Source of the DNA: CBDCVN01 sp965223585
GTDB lineage: Bacteria; Deinococcota; Deinococci; Deinococcales; Trueperaceae
Length of the DNA stretch: 64,000 bases
Assembly: GCA_965223585.1 (NCBI GenBank)
Contig: CBDCWW010000014.1
Span: 62,001-126,000 of the forward strand
Direction: 5' to 3'
In this document: piece by piece, positions 59,603-64,000 of the stretch
Position numbering within the stretch: the stretch's first letter is position 1
How the letters are laid out: each line of letters opens with the position of its first letter
Translations under genes and position numbers: made by a program
Notes under the pieces: model-generated
Seen by the model: only the letters and a program-made list of their open reading frames with translations
What the model was told of the DNA's origin: nothing
Databases searched by the model: none

Positions 59603-61348
59603 CTACTTACTTATATGCCATTCACTAGCCAATAAACTAAAGATGTTCTGATCAACAAATTTGTTGTAAAGCCACTCTACCTGCCTAGCAACTCCCTCAT
59701 GTGTAAAGCCCAGACAGTTTGGAATAGCACAACTCTTATTATTGCCAACAGCACAACGAATATCTATCCTATTCAACTTTAACTCTTTAAAGCCATAATC
59801 AATTAGTGCTTTACAAGATATTGTCATAATACCTTGACCTTGGGTAGATTGATTTAACCAGTATCCTATATAACCTATTCTATTTTCCCAATCAATACTG
59901 TCATAACTAATAACACCTACAAGTTTACCAATATGCCATATTCCCATATTAAGACTTTTACCTTCAACAAATTTCTCTTGTACATCTTTAATAAAGCTAA
60001 AAGAATCTTGAACTTTGGTGTTTGCATCCACCCAAGGTAACCATTGCCTCAAATACTGTCGATTGTGTTCAACAAGAGCAAAAAGATCTTTTGCATTGTT
60101 TAGCTCGAGTAAACATAAATCAATATTTTCATTTACCTTAATCTCTCTCAAAAATATATTACCCTTGTTACCAACTTCAAGTAACGAGGATTTATTTTTA
60201 ATACTGGCCTTACGAATTTCTCCTGAGGAAATATCTAAGCGAAAGTTATTTTCGGGCAGCTCTCGGAACAAATCCTTAAGGTTTTTTGGCACATTAATAT
60301 CTCTCAGGCCAATAAACTGCCCTTTTACTAGCCTTCCTGCCACCATAAAACAACAACCTGCTTGGCGCAATATCTCAAAGCTAGCCAGCATTTGTTCTTC
60401 ACTGTCTTGATAAAAGCGGGTTTCAATTAACCTAATAGCAGTGTCAGCGCCTACAATAAAAGTACTTTTAGGAAAGATAGTAGTTTTGTCGCTAAAAAGT
60501 GGAGCTTGGGTAAGGTATAGGTTGGCTTTGCCTAAAAATTGACGGGTACGTTTTAAGGTTTCAACCAAATCAATATCTGCTTTTTCAGCATTGATGATGG
60601 GAAGCTCAAAATCAACGGGTTTTCCTAACTGCTTCTGTGCAACTTTGGCTAATTCCAAGTGTCCCTTATGCAAGGGATTAAAAGAGCCTGAGAGGATAGC
60701 TGTATTTTCCACTTTACTAATTGGCGTTAATGCGCCACCGATACTAACTTTGAGATGGCTATTTTTTTGTTCAGCAAAGTTCTTTAGTGTTTTAGAAGGC
60801 TCAAAGTGAATTTTAACTTCTTCTGCTGGCATCAGAGGCAAGCTAGGTGGTTCTAATGCACAGTATTCTGTTAAAGCTTTAAGTATTAATAAGCTAACTA
60901 GTTCCTCTTCAGCATCTCTATTTCGCATTCCTTTTTGTAAAACAAGCTCATAAAATACTACCCCTAAATTATCAGAGATAGCTACATAACAATTGTGTTG
61001 GCCTTGCTTTTGTTTGCTTGTAACTATACTAGCTGTGCAAGCTAAACCAAGTGAGGGTTTGTTACTTAAGTTTTCCAGCTTGGCAAGTTCATGGGCCCTA
61101 CTAAAAGCCTTTTGGGCTAAAGCTTTAGCAACTTCTGTAGAGGAAAACCTTGAGGGAGTAAAGCTTAATAGACTTGTAAGGGATGCTTTTGCATAGCGGT
61201 CACAGGCTTCAAGTACAGTTTGTGAGGAGCCAGCTACACTGTGCAACCACGTTAAAAACAGGGTGCCTGCACCACTAAACTCGTAAACTAGCATGTGGGG
61301 CAAATTATGAATCTCTTGAATATTTTTTAAAGTTTGTGCTGTAACCAT
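59603..61348 (-). CDS. PncC-like / NadD-like / RimL-like acetyltransferase fusion
   Basis: One 581-residue frame with three modules. Residues 1-165 resemble the CinA-C/PncC nicotinamide-nucleotide amidohydrolase (GLACTASIVTSKQKQGQHNC, EEELVSLLILKALTEY). Residues 215-385 are a nucleotidyltransferase of the NadD type with AILSGSFNPLHKGHLELAK and LDISSGEIRK. Residues 400-581 are a GNAT acetyltransferase of RimJ/RimL type (LRQWLPWVD, GYWLNQSTQGQGIMTISCKA, NRIDIRCAVGNNKSCAI). The first two hint at NAD salvage; the GNAT part is an unexpected addition. No frameshift is needed. Confidence 0.8.
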   Translation of the reverse strand: MVTAQTLKNIQEIHNLPHMLVYEFSGAGTLFLTWLHSVAGSSQTVLEACDRYAKASLTSLLSFTPSRFSSTEVAKALAQKAFSRAHELAKLENLSNKPSLGLACTASIVTSKQKQGQHNCYVAISDNLGVVFYELVLQKGMRNRDAEEELVSLLILKALTEYCALEPPSLPLMPAEEVKIHFEPSKTLKNFAEQKNSHLKVSIGGALTPISKVENTAILSGSFNPLHKGHLELAKVAQKQLGKPVDFELPIINAEKADIDLVETLKRTRQFLGKANLYLTQAPLFSDKTTIFPKSTFIVGADTAIRLIETRFYQDSEEQMLASFEILRQAGCCFMVAGRLVKGQFIGLRDINVPKNLKDLFRELPENNFRLDISSGEIRKASIKNKSSLLEVGNKGNIFLREIKVNENIDLCLLELNNAKDLFALVEHNRQYLRQWLPWVDANTKVQDSFSFIKDVQEKFVEGKSLNMGIWHIGKLVGVISYDSIDWENRIGYIGYWLNQSTQGQGIMTISCKALIDYGFKELKLNRIDIRCAVGNNKSCAIPNCLGFTHEGVARQVEWLYNKFVDQNIFSLLASEWHISK

Positions 61349-61591
61349 ATGAGTTTGATCTATAATACACTAGATTTATGACAATAGCTGAAGAGAAAAA
61401 TCTGCTTACCAAATAATACTTGGTTACGTCTAAATCAAAATCTCAATAGATAATTCAATTTGTTAATGTCAATGTTGCTCGAGCAGACATGGTCTTTAAT
61501 TAGGGCTGCTGCTTAAGTTTATAATAGAAATTATAGCGAATTAATTTGCACATTTGATTCGCACTTATAACTATTAAGGAGGTAACATATT

Positions 61592-63880
61592 TTGTTACCT
61601 TTTAGCGTTTTTGCTGGCTTTATTTTGGCCCTTTTGGCTCCTTTTATTCATAACTACACGAAGAAACTAACAGGTTGGCTGTTAGCACTATTGCCCATGG
61701 GTTTGTTTATTTTCTTTGCTAGTCACTTCTCTGAAGTTACTCACGGCAAGACTATAACAACAAGCTTTGCTTGGCTAGCAGACTTTGGTGTCTATTGGTC
61801 GTTTTACATTGATGGCCTAAGCTTGCTTTTTGCCTTGCTTATTAGTGGCTTTGGTGTGTTGATAGTTGTTTACGCCGGTGGCTATCTTAAAGGTGATAAG
61901 CACTTAGGACGTTTCTATCTCTATTTGCTAGTGTTCATGGCATCCATGCTAGGCTTAGTTTTAGCTGGTAACTTAATTACTCTATTTGTTTTTTGGGAAC
62001 TAACTAGTTTAAGCTCCTACTTCCTAATTGGTTACAAACATAGTAACCAAAGTTCTCGTAAAGCAGCATTGCAAGCCTTATTGGTAACTGGTTTAGGTGG
62101 CCTAGCTATGCTAGCTGGCTTCATCATAATAGGTCTGGTAGCAAACACCTTTGAGGTTACCAAGCTTTTAAATAACCCTGAAATAATGAAAGATAGTGGC
62201 TTTTATATTCCTGTATTTATTCTCCTAATACTAGCTGCTTTTACTAAATCTGCTCAATGGCCCTTTCACTACTGGTTGCCTAATGCTATGGAAGCACCGA
62301 CCCCAGTCTCGGCTTATTTACACTCAGCGACAATGGTTAAAGCAGGGATTTACTTACTAGCACGCTTTAGTCCTTTAATGTCAGGTACTATGTTATGGGC
62401 ATATGTGTTAGGGGTTTTTGGGGCAGTTACAGCAGTCACTGCTGCTTTCCTAGCACTTAAAAGTAATGATTTAAAACGGATACTTGCCTACTCAACAGTA
62501 TTAGCATTAGGCACCCTAACCCTCCTTTTGGGAATAAATGCTGCTGTTGCTGCTATGGTTTTTCTACTAGCTCACTCTCTTTACAAAGGCGCTTTGTTTA
62601 TGGCAGCAGGTTCTATCGATCACGAAGCTGGTAGCCGTGATATAAATGAGCTTTCAGGCTTGATGAAGTATATGCCTATAACTTTTGTAGCAGTACTACT
62701 CACAGGTATATCTATGGCAGGCTTGCCCTTGGCTTTAGGTTTTGTGGGAAAAGAACTCCTCTATAAAGCTGCACTTGATTGGCCTTTACTACTAGCTGTT
62801 ATGCTAATTGCTAATATAGGACTTTTTGCTGTTTCTGGAGTGGTTATTATTAAACCATTTTTAGGGAAGTTAAGATCTTTCAAAGAAAAAGTTCATGAAG
62901 CTCCACTGAGTATGTTATTAGGTCCTGTCCTCTTAGCCATATTAGGAATTACCTTTGGCGTCTTTCCTCAGCTACTCAATCATTTTATAAGTGCAGCAAG
63001 CTCAGCAGTTTTAAACAAGGAATATGAGTCACACTTACATGTTTTCCCTGAAGCTTTTGATATTCCCTTGCTATTAAGCATAGTTACTATTGGTTTAGGC
63101 ATAGCTGCTTATTTCCTTTGGCCAGTTATTTTTAAGGGACTTAATAAGTTAAACCACATTTTAGATGTTGGTCCTGCTCGTTGGTATGACTGGACTTTAA
63201 AGGCAATAAATGTAGTAGCTAAGACTACTACCAAACACTTACAAACTAGCAACTTGCGTCGTGATCTTTTGTTTATTTTCATCTTTACCACAGCACTTTT
63301 ACTAATCACTATTTTCAGGTATGGCATTACAATTCCACAAAAACTTAACACAGTAGAATATTATGATTGGGTCTTGCCTTTACTCATGATATTTGGAGCG
63401 CTAAATGCTGTACGTGCTAAAACTCGTCTTACTGCTATTACCTCGTTAGGGGTTGTAGGTTTTAGTGTAGCACTTATTTTTATTGTTTTTGCAGCACCTG
63501 ACTTAGCCATTACTCAATTCATGATTGAGACTTTAGTAGTTATAATAATGGCTTTAGTAATGGTGCATTTACCTGTTTTTCAACCTGAAGAGGCTAGCAA
63601 GAAGCTAGGACGGCTGCGCGATGCTACTATAGCAACTTTAGGTGGTCTCGCCATAACCTTACTTATGCTAGCTATTTTGACTGAGCCTTTTAATAACCGA
63701 CTAAATAAGTACTTTGAGCATGAAAGTGTGCCCCAAGGACAAGGCCATAATATTGTTAATGTTATCTTGGTAGACTTTAGAGGTATTGATACTATGGGAG
63801 AAATCACCGTGTTAGCTATAGCTGCTGTTGGGATTTATGCTTTGCTAAAGTTTAAAAGAACTAAAAAAGAGGATAGTTGA
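61592..63880 (+). CDS. mrpA: Mrp-type Na+/H+ antiporter subunit A
   Basis: 762 residues, many membrane spans. The NuoL-like half has FYIDGLSLLFALLISGFGV, FVFWELTSLSSYFLIGYKH, KSAQWPFHYWLPNAMEAPTP, and SLYKGALFMAAGSIDHE; the C-terminus has VFAAPDLAITQFMIETLVVI and DFRGIDTMGEITVL, typical of the MrpA C-terminal domain. The TTG start has AAGGAGGT eight bases upstream. The stop overlaps the mrpB start (TGATG). It is likely the first gene of a longer mrp operon leaving the window. Confidence 0.9.
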   Translation: MLPFSVFAGFILALLAPFIHNYTKKLTGWLLALLPMGLFIFFASHFSEVTHGKTITTSFAWLADFGVYWSFYIDGLSLLFALLISGFGVLIVVYAGGYLKGDKHLGRFYLYLLVFMASMLGLVLAGNLITLFVFWELTSLSSYFLIGYKHSNQSSRKAALQALLVTGLGGLAMLAGFIIIGLVANTFEVTKLLNNPEIMKDSGFYIPVFILLILAAFTKSAQWPFHYWLPNAMEAPTPVSAYLHSATMVKAGIYLLARFSPLMSGTMLWAYVLGVFGAVTAVTAAFLALKSNDLKRILAYSTVLALGTLTLLLGINAAVAAMVFLLAHSLYKGALFMAAGSIDHEAGSRDINELSGLMKYMPITFVAVLLTGISMAGLPLALGFVGKELLYKAALDWPLLLAVMLIANIGLFAVSGVVIIKPFLGKLRSFKEKVHEAPLSMLLGPVLLAILGITFGVFPQLLNHFISAASSAVLNKEYESHLHVFPEAFDIPLLLSIVTIGLGIAAYFLWPVIFKGLNKLNHILDVGPARWYDWTLKAINVVAKTTTKHLQTSNLRRDLLFIFIFTTALLLITIFRYGITIPQKLNTVEYYDWVLPLLMIFGALNAVRAKTRLTAITSLGVVGFSVALIFIVFAAPDLAITQFMIETLVVIIMALVMVHLPVFQPEEASKKLGRLRDATIATLGGLAITLLMLAILTEPFNNRLNKYFEHESVPQGQGHNIVNVILVDFRGIDTMGEITVLAIAAVGIYALLKFKRTKKEDS

Positions 63881-64000
63881 TGGATTCTGTTATTTTACGT
63901 ACTGCTACTAGAGCACTAATAACACTACTAATATTACTTTCAATATGGCTTTTTTTAAGAGGTCATAATGCACCCGGAGGTGGCTTTATAGGTGGTCTAG
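63880..64000 (+). CDS. mrpB: Mrp antiporter subunit B (3' partial)
   Basis: The first 40 codons are present: a membrane span (ALITLLILLSIWLFL) followed by RGHNAPGGGFIGGL, the conserved MnhB/MrpB signature. The ATG overlaps the mrpA stop. The remainder is beyond the right edge. Confidence 0.85.
   Translation, partial: MDSVILRTATRALITLLILLSIWLFLRGHNAPGGGFIGGL

Noticed and set aside
1..64000. tRNA or rRNA genes
   Set aside because: I looked for T-loop words such as GTTCGAATC and for rRNA-like blocks and found none; a covariance-model scan would be decisive.

Overview
The window is AT-rich bacterial DNA (roughly 38 % G+C by eye, not computed) from a diderm. It carries lpxA (lipid A), lnt (lipoprotein N-acylation), a homodimeric-type aceE, trkA, and an Mrp-type antiporter. 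I cannot place the lineage from sequence alone. No tRNA, rRNA or CRISPR array was recognised.

Layout. 0-8.6 kb: the 3' end of a glycosyltransferase-sulfotransferase gene, a second sulfotransferase, lnt, an ORF-less group II intron, trigger factor and an rsmF-like methyltransferase. 8.6-12.9 kb: an insertion-sequence pile-up in which an ISH3-like element has itself been split by an IS4-like element, followed by an IS630 transposase. 13.1-16.2 kb: a beta-helix lipoprotein, lpxA, a small secreted protein and thpR. 16.2-17.6 kb: a cluster of MITE-like repeats around a GIY-YIG gene. 17.6-26.0 kb: on the minus strand, TIR, SIR2-like and STAND ATPase-WD40 genes. They look like one former operon (an ATGA overlap survives) that has been broken by an ISAzo13-like and an IS630-like element. 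26.3-28.7 kb: an esterase and an intact IS1634-like element. 28.8-32.5 kb: an unassigned lipid or secondary-metabolite-like cluster (membrane protein, KAS III-like synthase, flavin monooxygenase).

32.7-36.5 kb: GH12 and GH8 glycanases, antitoxin and TnpB remnants, and a sugar-type solute-binding protein. 36.6-43.1 kb: Hsp20, a phytase-like secreted protein, DUF2330, GIY-YIG and HI0933-type flavoprotein genes. 43.7-50.5 kb: SDR plus divergent QueA, a NarL-type regulator, a DciA-like protein, a VUT/queuosine-precursor transporter, trkA and a SUOX-like protein. 50.5-64 kb: aceE, a basic ribbon-helix-helix protein, DUF3298-DUF423-CYTH, a VWA-FHA/hisH operon, a three-domain PncC/NadD/GNAT-like fusion, mrpA and the start of mrpB.

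Two signals stand out. The first is the broken TIR + SIR2 + STAND/WD40 locus, whose STAND gene can be rebuilt in frame across the insertion by removing the element and one TATG copy. The second is strong enrichment of the palindrome CTCGAG: I count 50 copies in 64 kb, almost all in resident genes and none seen in the insertion sequences or the MITE/WD40 stretch. It behaves like a genome signature motif and marks which DNA is resident.
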